Under the pieces are notes generated by a model that was given only the letters and a program-made list of their open reading frames with translations, searched no databases and was not told where the DNA came from. From assembly GCA_017592665.1 (NCBI GenBank), contig JAGFNW010000002.1, forward strand, positions 310,001 through 374,000: DNA of 64,000 nucleotides, read 5' to 3'. The translations under genes and the position numbers were made by a program. The stretch comes from Streptosporangiaceae bacterium NEAU-GS5 (GTDB lineage: Bacteria > Actinomycetota > Actinomycetes > Streptosporangiales > Streptosporangiaceae). Shown here one piece after another: positions 1 through 9,267 of this stretch (position 1 is its first letter; each line of letters opens with the position of its first letter).

Positions 1-825
1 CGGCAGCCGGACTGCCCGATCGGAAAGGTGCGCGGGCACGACGGCGTCGTCGGCGACCGCGATCAGCGCCGGGGCCTCGCCGTCGAGAACGCGGGCCCCC
101 GCGGGCGTGCGCGCATGGGTGTCGACCACGACCCGCAGCGGCTCCCGCTCCCCTGCACGCTCCCCCGCACGCGCGGTCAGCCGGGGGTCGTCGGCGAGGA
201 CCGTGCCGATCCCGGCGACGACGGCGTCGGATCGGGCGCGCAGGCGGTGCACGTCGGCCCGCGCCTCGGGGGAGGTGATCCATTGGCTGGTGCCGTCGGA
301 CGCGGCCGACCTGCCGTCGAGCGTCGCCGCGTACTTCCAGGTCACGTGCGGCCGGCCGAGCCTGATCGTGGTGAGCCAGGCGGCGTTGCCGCGCTCGGCC
401 TCGGCGGCGAGCACCCCGGTGATCACCTCGACGCCGTGCGCGCGCAGCCGGGCGGCTCCGCCGGCCGCGACCGGGTTGGGGTCGGCGACGGCGATCACGA
501 CGCGGGCCACGCCCGCGTCCAGCAGGGCGAGCGAGCAGGGACCGGTGCGCCCGGTGTGGTCGCAGGGCTCGAGCGTGACGTAGGCGGTGCCGCCCCGGGC
601 CCGCTCCCCCGCCTCGCGAAGGGCCATGACCTCGGCGTGGGGCCCTCCGGCGTACGCGTGGAAGCCCTCGCCGGCGACCTGGCCGGCGGCGTCGAGGATG
701 ACGCAGCCGACGACGGGGTTGGGACTGGTCGTCCCCAGCCCGCGCGCGGCCAGTCCGATCGCGCGCCGCATGACGCTAGGGTCGGCCCGTGCGTCGTGAT
801 GTGCGTCCGGATGTGTGTCGGTCAA
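1..825 (-). CDS. ribD: RibD, riboflavin deaminase/reductase (3' part missing)
   Basis: Bifunctional diaminohydroxyphosphoribosylaminopyrimidine deaminase / uracil reductase of riboflavin synthesis, cut off by the left edge (275 codons visible). The N-terminal cytidine-deaminase-like domain shows the zinc and catalytic residues in PHAEVMAL (His63, Glu65) and PCDHTGRTGPC (Cys88, Cys97). The reductase domain begins around residue 145 (HVTWKYAATLDGRSA). The start is TTG at 825 because a strong AGGAGG lies 8 nt upstream; an in-frame ATG at 771 has no such site and would clip the deaminase domain. It lies under an FMN riboswitch, so it is expected to head the rib operon. Confidence 0.93.
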   Translation of the reverse strand, partial: MTDTHPDAHHDARADPSVMRRAIGLAARGLGTTSPNPVVGCVILDAAGQVAGEGFHAYAGGPHAEVMALREAGERARGGTAYVTLEPCDHTGRTGPCSLALLDAGVARVVIAVADPNPVAAGGAARLRAHGVEVITGVLAAEAERGNAAWLTTIRLGRPHVTWKYAATLDGRSAASDGTSQWITSPEARADVHRLRARSDAVVAGIGTVLADDPRLTARAGERAGEREPLRVVVDTHARTPAGARVLDGEAPALIAVADDAVVPAHLSDRAVRLP

Positions 826-998
826 CCCCGGGCCTCCTACCTCGCCTCGACTGCCAAGGCGGGCTCCGGGGGAATGGGCAGGACGTCACCTGCCATACGG
901 GCGGTATCGCGGATGCCGCGCGCCACCCGTGCCGGTTTCGCACCGGCGCGGCGACGGCCCCGCGGGCTCGGCCACCGCACCCTGACCGGCCTCGGCCA

Positions 999-1020
999 GG
1001 GCGGACGCCGTTTCCGCCCG
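999..1020 (-). terminator. Hairpin between the FMN riboswitch and ribD
   Basis: A 7-bp perfect stem (GGGCGGA / TCCGCCC) just 3' of the FMN aptamer on the ribD strand. It could be the expression platform or an intrinsic terminator, but no U-tract follows, so termination is uncertain. Confidence 0.4.
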
Positions 1021-1028
1021 CTCGCGCG

Positions 1029-1160
1029 CTTCCTCCCATCCGGACTTTGACCGTCGGTCCTGGAGTCTCACCAGGTCCACCGGCCGATGGATTCGGCCGG
1101 GTCGCGGACTTCACTCTCCCTGGAGTGTCACCGCCGGTTCGGAGTTTCACCGACCCCGGA
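1029..1160 (-). promoter_or_regulatory. FMN riboswitch (RFN element)
   Basis: Read on the minus strand, this matches the conserved RFN blocks in order: GGGGTCGGTGAAACTCCGAA, ACCGGCGGT, AGTCCGCGACCC, GGTGAGACTCCAGGACCGAC, then GGTCAAAGTCCGGATGGGAG. It precedes ribD in the same direction by about 200 nt. FMN binding should reduce expression of the rib operon. The variable P3 region is short (CGGCCGAATCCATCGGCCG). Confidence 0.96.
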
Positions 1161-1216
1161 GCACGCTGCTACTCACCAGTCTGCCATGTCCCGCCAAACA
1201 GGACACGACGCCCTCC

Positions 1217-1246
1217 AGCATACGGACCAAGCAACCGCTTGGTCAA
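1217..1246 (-). promoter_or_regulatory. Candidate rib promoter with an operator-like palindrome in its spacer
   Basis: On the minus strand, TTGACC (1246-1241) and TATGCT (1222-1217) are separated by 18 bp, a good sigma-A-type promoter about 50 bp upstream of the riboswitch. The spacer and the end of the -35 form a perfect 20-bp inverted repeat, GACCAAGC-N4-GCTTGGTC (1225-1244). This suggests a protein repressor in addition to the riboswitch. Confidence 0.6.
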
Positions 1247-1318
1247 CGGCTCAAGGGATCATCCGACATTTCGGGCAGAAGTCACAGGCGTATCGGCGAT
1301 GTCCGCGCAATGTCGTGG

Positions 1319-1342
1319 TTGTGTCATGAAAACGTGACACAA
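1319..1342. promoter_or_regulatory. 24-bp inverted repeat upstream of the peptide importer operon
   Basis: Perfect 8-bp arms TTGTGTCA / TGACACAA with an 8-nt AT-rich spacer. It sits about 34 bp upstream of a TATACT hexamer (1376-1381, plus strand), the likely -10 of the importer operon. Position and symmetry fit a dimeric repressor or activator site. No U-tract follows, so it is unlikely to be a terminator. Confidence 0.5.
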
Positions 1343-1375
1343 AGGCGCATGTGTAATATCGAGCTTCTCGCGCCG

Positions 1376-1381
1376 TATACT
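1376..1381 (+). promoter_or_regulatory. Candidate -10 (TATACT) of the peptide importer operon
   Basis: TATACT about 170 nt before the first importer gene. No convincing -35 is visible 16-19 bp upstream, so the promoter may depend on an activator at the adjacent palindrome. Between it and the start codon at 1551 I see only AT-richer leader sequence without an ORF. Confidence 0.4.
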
Positions 1382-1550
1382 CCAAGGTCAAGCAGGCTTC
1401 AGGACACAAGAAGATTTATTTTGCACAACGAAGTAGGCAAAACCCGCAACCACCTGATTGGCTGATTGACCAACGGAAAATAAGTTGCCAAGGTTCCCTC
1501 AAGTCGGGATTTCTCTGACCTTAAAGTGCACTCCGGGAGCACCTCGCGCC

Positions 1551-2576
1551 ATGACGTCCCCCTTGCAGGCCACCACCAGCGAGCACACCTCTGACGCTGT
1601 GGACGCGGCCATCGCCGTGTCGGGCGCAGGCCAGGCACCGGTCGGGCGGTCCCCCGGCCAGCTCATGTGGCGCCGGTTCCGCCGTGACAAGACCGGCGTG
1701 ATCTCCGCGATCATCGTGCTGTTCTTCATCCTCGTCGCGCTGGCCGCCCCGCTGATCTCCGCCGTGTACGGCAAGGACCCCTACACGACGTATGGCCTCG
1801 ACAACCCTGGCCTGCTCAACCAGTACGGGTTCCCGATCCTGCCCAACGGCGGGATCAGCTCGGATTTCTGGTTCGGCATCGAGCCCGGCCTCGGCCGCGA
1901 CGTGTTCACGCAGCTCGTCTACGGCATCCGCACCTCGCTGCTGCTGGCGCTGGCGGCGACGGTCGCGACCACCGTGATCGGCGTCGTGATCGGCATCGTG
2001 ATCGGCTACACGGGCGGCCGGATCGACTACTTCACGGGTCGGGCCATCGACATCCTGCTGTCGTTCCCGTCCACCCTGTTCATCATCGCCTTCATGCCGG
2101 TCCTCGAGAACAAGTTCGTCGCGCCGGACGCCGAGACCCCGACCTGGCTCCGCGCGTTCGCGCTGATCTTCTTCCTGACCTTCTTCGGCTGGCCGTCGCT
2201 GGCCCGCCTCCTGCGCGGCAACGTGCTGTCCCTGCGCGAGCGCGAGTTCGTCGAGGCGGCCAAGGTCACGGGCGCGTCTCCGGGACGGATCGTGTTCAAG
2301 GAGCTGCTGCCCAACCTCTGGACGCCGATCCTCATCCAGTCGACGCTGCTGCTGCCGGCGCTGGTCGCGGCCGAGGCGGCCCTTTCCTACCTCGGCGTCG
2401 GCATGATCGAGCCGGTGCCCGACTGGGGCCGCATGTTCCAGCGCGGCACCGAGGTCTATGTCGACGACATCACCTATCTGATCTTCCCTGGTGTCGCCCT
2501 GCTGATCTTCATCATCGCTTTCAACCTGCTCGGCGACTCCATACGCGACGCCTTCGACCCCAAGATCAGGCGTTGA
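1551..2576 (+). CDS. Dipeptide/oligopeptide ABC transporter permease, DppC/OppC type
   Basis: 341-residue inner-membrane permease. Residues 37-70 hold the OppC N-terminal segment and first membrane helix (RRFRRDKTGVISAIIVLF). LGRDVFTQLVYGIRTSLL starts the BPD_transp_1 domain, and the cytoplasmic EAA loop that docks to the ATPase is visible as FVEAAKVTGASPGRIVFKEL. Several further hydrophobic helices follow. The reading frame is open further upstream, but ATG at 1551 gives the family's normal N-terminus. First gene of a five-gene operon: permease C, binding protein, permease B, ATPase D, ATPase F. Having the C permease before the binding protein is a less common order. The substrate cannot be fixed from sequence. 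Confidence 0.92.
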   Translation: MTSPLQATTSEHTSDAVDAAIAVSGAGQAPVGRSPGQLMWRRFRRDKTGVISAIIVLFFILVALAAPLISAVYGKDPYTTYGLDNPGLLNQYGFPILPNGGISSDFWFGIEPGLGRDVFTQLVYGIRTSLLLALAATVATTVIGVVIGIVIGYTGGRIDYFTGRAIDILLSFPSTLFIIAFMPVLENKFVAPDAETPTWLRAFALIFFLTFFGWPSLARLLRGNVLSLREREFVEAAKVTGASPGRIVFKELLPNLWTPILIQSTLLLPALVAAEAALSYLGVGMIEPVPDWGRMFQRGTEVYVDDITYLIFPGVALLIFIIAFNLLGDSIRDAFDPKIRR

Positions 2577-2605
2577 TGATCCACCTCTCTCTGTTCAGGA
2601 GTGAA

Positions 2606-4396
2606 ATGTCCACCAGAACACGGTCCGTCCTGGCCGTTCTCGCTATCGGAGCCCTGACGCTCGCCACGGCGTGCTCCAAGGGCAACGCGGGCGGGACCAC
2701 CGCCGGCGGCAGCCCCGGCGCCAGCGCGTCGCCGACCAACCTCACCGCGCTGTTCGCCCCACCGAAGATCACGATCGGCACCGCCGACGACTCCAAGGGG
2801 CCGGCCATCCCGCCGGAAGGCGTGGTCAAGGGCGGCACGGTCAACATGATCGACCGTGACGACTACCCCCACCTCGACCCGGGCCGGGTCTACGACAACG
2901 TGACGGCCAACTTCCACCTGATGATCTCCCGTGGTCTGACCGGCTACAAGCGGGTCGCCACCGGCGAATACAAGGTGGTCGGCGATCTCGCCACAGACGC
3001 GGGCACGGTGTCCGACGGCGGCAAGACCTGGACGTTCACCCTGAAGGACGGGGTGAAGTGGCAGACCGGCGAGCCGATCACCTCGGCCGACGTGAAGTGG
3101 ACGATCGAGCGGCTGTTCGCCGACTTCCCCATCGAGGGCCCTCCGTACATCCAGCAGTGGCTGACGGAGGAGGACTTCAAGAAGGCCTACAAGGGCCCCT
3201 ATGACGGCAAGGAGCTCAGCAACATCGAGACTCCTGACGACAAGACCGTGGTGTTCAAGTTCAACGAGCCGCACGCGGACGCCAACTACGCGTTCGCCAT
3301 GACCGGCTACGACATCGTGCCGAAGGCGCACGACACCAAGGAGAAGTACGACAAGGACCCGGTCTCGAGCGGTCCCTACATCATCGCCAAGCACGTCCTC
3401 GACAAGTCGATGGATCTCGAGCGCAACCCCAACTGGGATCCGGCGACCGACCCGATCCGAGGCGCGTATCCCGACAAGTGGCACCTGGAGTTCGGCTACC
3501 AGTCACTGGCGGTCACCGACCGGCTCATCGCGGACGCCGGTGACGACAAGAAGACGTTCAGCTTCTACACCAACGTCGCCGCCGAGCGCACCCAGCAGGT
3601 GCTGCAGGATCCGGCGCTCAAGGACCGCATCCTGCGCCAGCCCTCGCCGTACGGCGACTACTACTACTTCAACCTCGACCGGGTTAAGGACATCAAGATC
3701 CGCCAGGCCATCGCGTACGCGTGGCCGACCAAGCAGATCCAGACGGTCAACGGCGGCCCCGACACCTCGGTGATCAACACCACGATCCTCAACCCGAGCG
3801 TGTCCGGCTGGCAGGACTACGACATCTTCGGCTTCAAGGCCCACCCCGAAGGTGACATCGCCAAGGCCAAGGCGCTGCTGGCGCAGTCCAGCAACCCCAA
3901 GCCCACGATCGTCTACGGCTACAACAACACGCCGACCCAGCAGCGCGAGACCGTCGCGATCAAGAACCAGATGGCGAAGATCGGCGTGAACATCGTCGCC
4001 AAGCCGATGGACACCAAGACCTGGTACGACCAGACCAGCAAGGTCGACAACGGTCTCGACATGTACTGGGGCGGCTGGGGCGCCGACTGGCCGACCGCGG
4101 CCACCGTCTTCCCCGTCATCTTCGGCCCGGTCCGTGACGGCGGCTACAACCAGTCGCATCTGAACGACCCGGCCGTCACCGCGGAGATCAAGCGGATCAT
4201 GGGCCTGTCGGACGCCAACGAGGCCAACCAGGCCTGGGCCGCGCTCGACAAGAAGATCATGGAGACGATCACCCCGCTGGTGCCGGCGCTGAACAACCTC
4301 GCGCTGCAACTGCACGGCTCGCTCATCGGTGGCGCCGAGAACGACCCGATCAGCTGGGTCATCTCGCCCAACACCATCTTCCTCAAGAACTCGTAG
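2606..4396 (+). CDS. Peptide-binding lipoprotein (SBP family 5)
   Basis: 596-residue extracellular solute-binding protein of the importer. A Sec signal with lipobox LATAC predicts lipidation at Cys23, followed by a Gly/Ser/Thr-rich linker to about residue 60. The SBP_bac_5 fold is shown by GGTVNMIDRDDYPHLDPGRV, DGGKTWTFTLKDGVKW and SSGPYIIAKH. Start chosen at ATG 2606, 5 nt after AGGAG; an upstream in-frame ATG at 2573 overlaps the previous stop and would mask the signal peptide. Aromatic- and Asp-rich throughout, typical for the family. Ligand unknown: peptides are the family norm, but such proteins also bind nickel, heme or opines. Confidence 0.9.
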   Translation: MSTRTRSVLAVLAIGALTLATACSKGNAGGTTAGGSPGASASPTNLTALFAPPKITIGTADDSKGPAIPPEGVVKGGTVNMIDRDDYPHLDPGRVYDNVTANFHLMISRGLTGYKRVATGEYKVVGDLATDAGTVSDGGKTWTFTLKDGVKWQTGEPITSADVKWTIERLFADFPIEGPPYIQQWLTEEDFKKAYKGPYDGKELSNIETPDDKTVVFKFNEPHADANYAFAMTGYDIVPKAHDTKEKYDKDPVSSGPYIIAKHVLDKSMDLERNPNWDPATDPIRGAYPDKWHLEFGYQSLAVTDRLIADAGDDKKTFSFYTNVAAERTQQVLQDPALKDRILRQPSPYGDYYYFNLDRVKDIKIRQAIAYAWPTKQIQTVNGGPDTSVINTTILNPSVSGWQDYDIFGFKAHPEGDIAKAKALLAQSSNPKPTIVYGYNNTPTQQRETVAIKNQMAKIGVNIVAKPMDTKTWYDQTSKVDNGLDMYWGGWGADWPTAATVFPVIFGPVRDGGYNQSHLNDPAVTAEIKRIMGLSDANEANQAWAALDKKIMETITPLVPALNNLALQLHGSLIGGAENDPISWVISPNTIFLKNS

Positions 4397-4402
4397 TCAC
4401 CC

Positions 4403-4429
4403 GGGCGCCCCTCGTCGTGAGGGGCGCCC
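4403..4429 (+). terminator. Strong hairpin between binding-protein and DppB genes
   Basis: GGGCGCCCCTC-GTCGT-GAGGGGCGCCC, an 11-bp perfect stem with a 5-nt loop, 6 bp after the binding-protein stop and 15 bp before the next start. No U-tract. It probably gives partial termination or 3'-end stability so that binding protein exceeds permease, as in many SBP operons. Confidence 0.65.
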
Positions 4430-4444
4430 CCGTACGGGAGAGCC

Positions 4445-5425
4445 ATGCTGCGCTTCCTGACCCGCCGTTCGATCGGCGCGCTGTTCACTCTGCTGATCAT
4501 CGCGGTGGTCACGTTCTTCATGTTCTTCGCCGTGCCCGGGGATCCGGCCCGGCTGTCCTGCGGCAAGGTGTGCCCGCCTGAGTCCCTGGTCTTGGCGCGG
4601 CACAACCTGGGGCTCGACCATCCGATCTTCGTACAGTTCGTGCAGTGGCTGGCGGGGATCTTCGTGGGCCGCGACTATCCGACGCTCGGGCACTGCCCGG
4701 CGCCGTGTCTCGGCTACTCGTTCGTCAACAAGGAGCCGGTGTTCGCGGCGATCGTCGACCGGCTGCCGGTCACGATCTCGCTGACGATCGGCTCGGCGAT
4801 CATCTTCCTGGTGTTCGGCGTGGGCACCGGGGTCATCGCGGGCCTGCGGCAGGGCAAGCCGCTCGACAAGATCGCGAGTGTCTCGTCCCTGATCGGCGCG
4901 TCTGTTCAGATCTACTTCATCGGCACGCTCGCGGTGTACTTCCTGGTGTTCCAGTGGCACGTCGTGGAGCGGCCGCGCTATGTGCCGTTCACGGAGAATC
5001 CGCTGGAATGGGCGTACGGGCTGCTGATCCCCTGGATCGTGCTGGCGGTCATCTTCACCGCCAACTACACCCGCATGACCCGCTCGACCATGGTCGAGCA
5101 GCTCAGCGAGGACTTCGTCCGTACGGCACGGGCCAAGGGGATGTCCAACCGCACCGTGGTCCTGCGGTTCGCGCTGCGCGGCACGCTCATCCCGATCGTC
5201 ACCATCTTCGGCATCGACCTGGCCACCCTCATCGGCGGCGCGATCATCACGGAGACCACCTTCAGTCTGCAGGGGATCGGCCGGTTGTCCATCGCCGCGG
5301 TGGTCGACTCCGACCTGCCCATGTTGATGGCGACCGTGGTGCTGGCGGCCGCCGCCATCGTGGTCTTCAACGTCATCGTGGACGCGCTCTACGCGGTCAT
5401 CGACCCGCGCGTCCGCCTCACCTAG
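4445..5425 (+). CDS. Dipeptide/oligopeptide ABC transporter permease, DppB/OppB type
   Basis: 326-residue inner-membrane permease. It starts with the typical OppB helix (LRFLTRRSIGALFTLLIIAV) followed by FAVPGDPAR, and has the EAA motif around FVRTARAKGMSNRTVVLRFA before the last two helices. The periplasmic loop after helix 1 contains four cysteines (CGKVCPPE and HCPAPC), which could form disulfides; this is a variation rather than a family hallmark. ATG 4445 has GGGAG upstream. Pairs with the permease encoded at 1551-2576. Confidence 0.92.
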   Translation: MLRFLTRRSIGALFTLLIIAVVTFFMFFAVPGDPARLSCGKVCPPESLVLARHNLGLDHPIFVQFVQWLAGIFVGRDYPTLGHCPAPCLGYSFVNKEPVFAAIVDRLPVTISLTIGSAIIFLVFGVGTGVIAGLRQGKPLDKIASVSSLIGASVQIYFIGTLAVYFLVFQWHVVERPRYVPFTENPLEWAYGLLIPWIVLAVIFTANYTRMTRSTMVEQLSEDFVRTARAKGMSNRTVVLRFALRGTLIPIVTIFGIDLATLIGGAIITETTFSLQGIGRLSIAAVVDSDLPMLMATVVLAAAAIVVFNVIVDALYAVIDPRVRLT

Positions 5426-5433
5426 GAATCCAT

Positions 5434-6492
5434 GTGACTGCGGTAACACTGACAGAGCGGAGCCCGGGGCGCCGGGGCGACGCCTTCCTTTCCGTCCAGG
5501 ATCTGCACGTCTCGTTCAGCACCGAAGACGGCGTGGTCAAGGCCGTCAACGGGCTGTCGTTCGAGGTCGAGCGCGGCACCACGCTCGGCATCGTCGGCGA
5601 GTCCGGATCCGGCAAGTCGGTGACCAACCTCGCGATCCTGGGTCTGCACAGCAAAGAGCACACCGAGATCAGCGGCGAGATCTGGTACGGCGACACCGAG
5701 CTGGTCGGGGCGCCCGGCAAGACCCTGGAGCGGCTGCGCGGCAACCGGATCGCCATGATCTTCCAGGATCCGCTGACGGCGCTGTCGCCCTATCACACCA
5801 TCGGCAAGCAGATCTCCGAGGTGTACCGCAAGCACAAGGGCGCGTCCAAGAACGAGTCGCGTGACCGGGCCATCGAGATGCTGCAGCGGGTCGGCATCCC
5901 CAACCCCAAGGTGCGCGTGGACGACTACCCGCACCACTTCTCCGGGGGCATGCGGCAGCGCGCGATGATCGCGATGGCGCTCGTGTGCGACCCCGACCTG
6001 CTGATCGCCGACGAGCCGACCACCGCGCTCGACGTGACCGTGCAGGCCCAGATCCTCGACCTGCTGAAGGACCTGCAGCAGGACTTCGGCACCTCGATCA
6101 TCCTGATCACGCACGACCTCGGCGTGGTCGCGCGCACGGCGCACAACGTGATGGTGATGTACGCCGGGCGGGCCGTGGAACGCGGCACGGCCCTGGAGGT
6201 GCTGGGCACGCCACGGCACCCGTACGCCTGGGGCCTGCTGTCGTCGATCCCCCGGCTCAGCTCGCCGGTCGACGTGCCGCTCAAGCCCGTGCGCGGCACC
6301 CCGCCGAGCCTGCTGAACCTGCCCTCCGGATGCCCGTTCCACCCCCGCTGCGACTACCCTCAGCTGGCCGGGCCCGAGTTGTGCTTCAACGACCGCCCCG
6401 AGCTGTCCCCCGAAACGGGCCACGGCGACGCGTGCTATCTCACGCTGAAGCAGAAGCAGGAAATCTTCGCGAAGATCAAGGAAAATCTGTGA
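5434..6492 (+). CDS. Oligopeptide ABC transporter ATPase, DppD/OppD type
   Basis: 352-residue ATP-binding subunit. Walker A GESGSGKS at residues 55-62, signature [15 protein letters not shown], Walker [13 protein letters not shown], and switch His in [10 protein letters not shown]. The C-terminal oligopeptide-type extension has the Cys-containing tail [10 protein letters not shown] plus two later cysteines. GTG at 5434 is preceded by AGGA at 6-nt spacing; the longer in-frame ORF upstream merely overlaps permease B in another frame. Pairs with the downstream DppF-type ATPase. Confidence 0.93.
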   Translation: MTAVTLTERSPGRRGDAFLSVQDLHVSFSTEDGVVKAVNGLSFEVERGTTLGIVGESGSGKSVTNLAILGLHSKEHTEISGEIWYGDTELVGAPGKTLERLRGNRIAMIFQDPLTALSPYHTIGKQISEVYRKHKGASKNESRDRAIEMLQRVGIPNPKVRVDDYPHHFSGGMRQRAMIAMALVCDPDLLIADEPTTALDVTVQAQILDLLKDLQQDFGTSIILITHDLGVVARTAHNVMVMYAGRAVERGTALEVLGTPRHPYAWGLLSSIPRLSSPVDVPLKPVRGTPPSLLNLPSGCPFHPRCDYPQLAGPELCFNDRPELSPETGHGDACYLTLKQKQEIFAKIKENL

Positions 6493-6565
6493 GCGAGCGC
6501 AGCGAGCGAGCCAATGAGCACGGGAGCCAACTCATGGGATGGCGAGCCGAAGGCGAGCCGCGGTC
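6489..6565. repeat. Interspersed SERSER-type repeat between the two ATPase genes
   Basis: The dppD/dppF junction is filled by GTGAGCGAGCGCAGCGAGCG followed by AGCCAATGAGCACGGGAGCC and GGCGAGCCGAAGGCGAGCCG. From memory, this wording (conceptually read as [10 protein letters not shown]) recurs in intergenic regions of many actinomycetes as a short repeat. Here it begins on the dppD stop codon and ends on the dppF start codon. No transposase or clear target-site duplication is visible. Confidence 0.65.
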
Positions 6566-7582
<1,017 letters not shown>

Positions 7583-7591
<9 letters not shown>

Positions 7592-8239
7592 TATCCGGGC
7601 TCTGAGGTTCCGCACGGCCTGGGCCGGGTCGGCCGAGCCGTATACGGCGTTGCCGGCGACGAAGACGTCGGCCCCGGCCTCGGCGCAGCGCTCGATGGTC
7701 TCGGCCGACACGCCGCCGTCCACCTGGAGCCACACCTCGCCGTCCCACTTGTCGATCATGGCGCGGGTCCTGCGCACCTTCGGCATCACCATGTCGAGGA
7801 ATTTCTGGCCACCGAAGCCGGGCTCGACGGTCATCAGCAGAATCATGTCGATCTCGGGCAGCAGATCCTCATACGCCTCGATGGCGGTGCCCGGGTTGAG
7901 CGCGATCCCGCGGCGCGCGCCGGCCGCGCCGATGGCCCGCAGCGTGCGCACGGGGGCCTTGGTCGCCTCCACGTGGATGGTGACGGACCCGGCGCCCGCC
8001 TCCGCGTAACCCACGGCCCAGCGGTCGGGATCCTGGATCATCAGGTGGCAGTCGATCGGGATCGAGGTGGCCGCGAGCAGCGCCTGCACGACCGGCAGCC
8101 CAAGCGTCAGGTTGGGCACGAAGTGGTAGTCCATGACGTCGACGTGCAGCCAGTCGGCCACACCCTCGACCTTCTTCGCCTCGTCGGCCAGACGGGCGAA
8201 ATCAGCGGACAAAATGCTGGGCGAGATCTGCATGGCCAT
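7583..8239 (-). CDS. rpe: Ribulose-phosphate 3-epimerase
   Basis: 218-residue TIM-barrel enzyme interconverting ribulose-5-phosphate and xylulose-5-phosphate in the pentose phosphate pathway. Family motifs: [14 protein letters not shown] at the N-terminus, [15 protein letters not shown] and CHLMIQDPD (metal ligands), and [11 protein letters not shown]. The start is ATG 8239 or the ATG two codons later; a TAGACT hexamer 8 nt before 8239 suggests a leaderless transcript. rpe normally sits between rsmB and ribD in related genomes; here transporter operons separate it from both. Confidence 0.95.
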
Positions 8240-8352
8240 GATTGTGGAGTCTATTGGCCCGGCCGCCGGTCCAGTTGAACAGACCCCGCCTTTGCCAGGA
8301 GATGGCCGTAGGGCGGACCTGCCCAAAGATCGCGGCGGTTAGCCTCGAAGTC

Positions 8353-9267
8353 ATGATCCAGGCAACCGGCCTGACCAAGGTGTACGGCGCGAGAACCGCG
8401 GTCGATCACGCCGACTTCGAGGTCAGGCCGGGTGTCGTCACCGGCTTCCTCGGGCCCAACGGGGCCGGGAAATCCACCACGATGCGGCTCATCCTCGGTC
8501 TCGACCGGCCCACGGCGGGCACGGTCACCGTCAACGGGCGGCCCTATCGCCGGCTGCCGTCGCCGCTCCGCGAGGTGGGCGCGCTGCTCGACGCCAAGGC
8601 CGTGCACGGCGGCCGCTCGGCGTACCAGCATCTGCTCTGCCTGGCCAGATCCAACGCCATCTCGCGCAAGCGGGTCGCGGCCGTGCTGGACGAGGTCGGG
8701 CTGACCGACGTCGCCGGCAACAGGGCCGGGGAGTTCTCGCTCGGCATGGGCCAGCGCCTCGGCATCGCGGCCGCGCTGCTCGGCGACCCGCCGATCCTGA
8801 TGTTCGACGAGCCCGGCAACGGGCTCGACCCAGAGGGCATCGTGTGGATCAGGGGGCTCATGCGGAGCCTGGCCGCCGAGGGCCGCACGGTCTTCGTGTC
8901 CAGCCATCTGATGGCGGAGATGGCCCAGACCGCGGAGCACCTGGTGGTCATCGGCCGGGGCCGCATCCTCGCCGAGACCACGGTGCGCGGGTTCGTTGGA
9001 GCCAACGCCAACAGCCACGTGCGGGTCCGCTCCCCCGACATGATCAGGCTCGCGCCGCTGCTGACCGCGCGCGGCTGGAGCGTACGCGCCGACGAGGGAC
9101 AGGCCATCCGGGTGTACGGCGTGGCCCCCGAGACCATCGGCGACCTCGCCTATCACGCGGGGGCGCGGCTGCACGAGCTGACGGTCGTCCAGCCCTCCCT
9201 CGAGGAGGCCTTCATGCGGCTCACCGCCGACAGCGTCGAATACCACGCGCATGCGCATCCGGCGTAA
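8353..9267 (+). CDS. ABC transporter ATP-binding protein (exporter, ABC-2 type)
   Basis: 304-residue ATPase of the drug/antibiotic-exporter type (CcmA/DrrA-like). Walker A GPNGAGKST, signature FSLGMGQRLGIAAAL, Walker B ILMFDEPGNGLDPEG, and switch His in VFVSSHLMAEM. The 80-residue C-terminal domain is typical of the class. ATG 8353 is chosen because the ABC domain begins there and a TAGCCT hexamer lies exactly 7 nt upstream, a leaderless arrangement. Its 3' end overlaps the permease gene by 17 bp, so the two are co-translated. Substrate unknown. Confidence 0.92.
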   Translation: MIQATGLTKVYGARTAVDHADFEVRPGVVTGFLGPNGAGKSTTMRLILGLDRPTAGTVTVNGRPYRRLPSPLREVGALLDAKAVHGGRSAYQHLLCLARSNAISRKRVAAVLDEVGLTDVAGNRAGEFSLGMGQRLGIAAALLGDPPILMFDEPGNGLDPEGIVWIRGLMRSLAAEGRTVFVSSHLMAEMAQTAEHLVVIGRGRILAETTVRGFVGANANSHVRVRSPDMIRLAPLLTARGWSVRADEGQAIRVYGVAPETIGDLAYHAGARLHELTVVQPSLEEAFMRLTADSVEYHAHAHPA

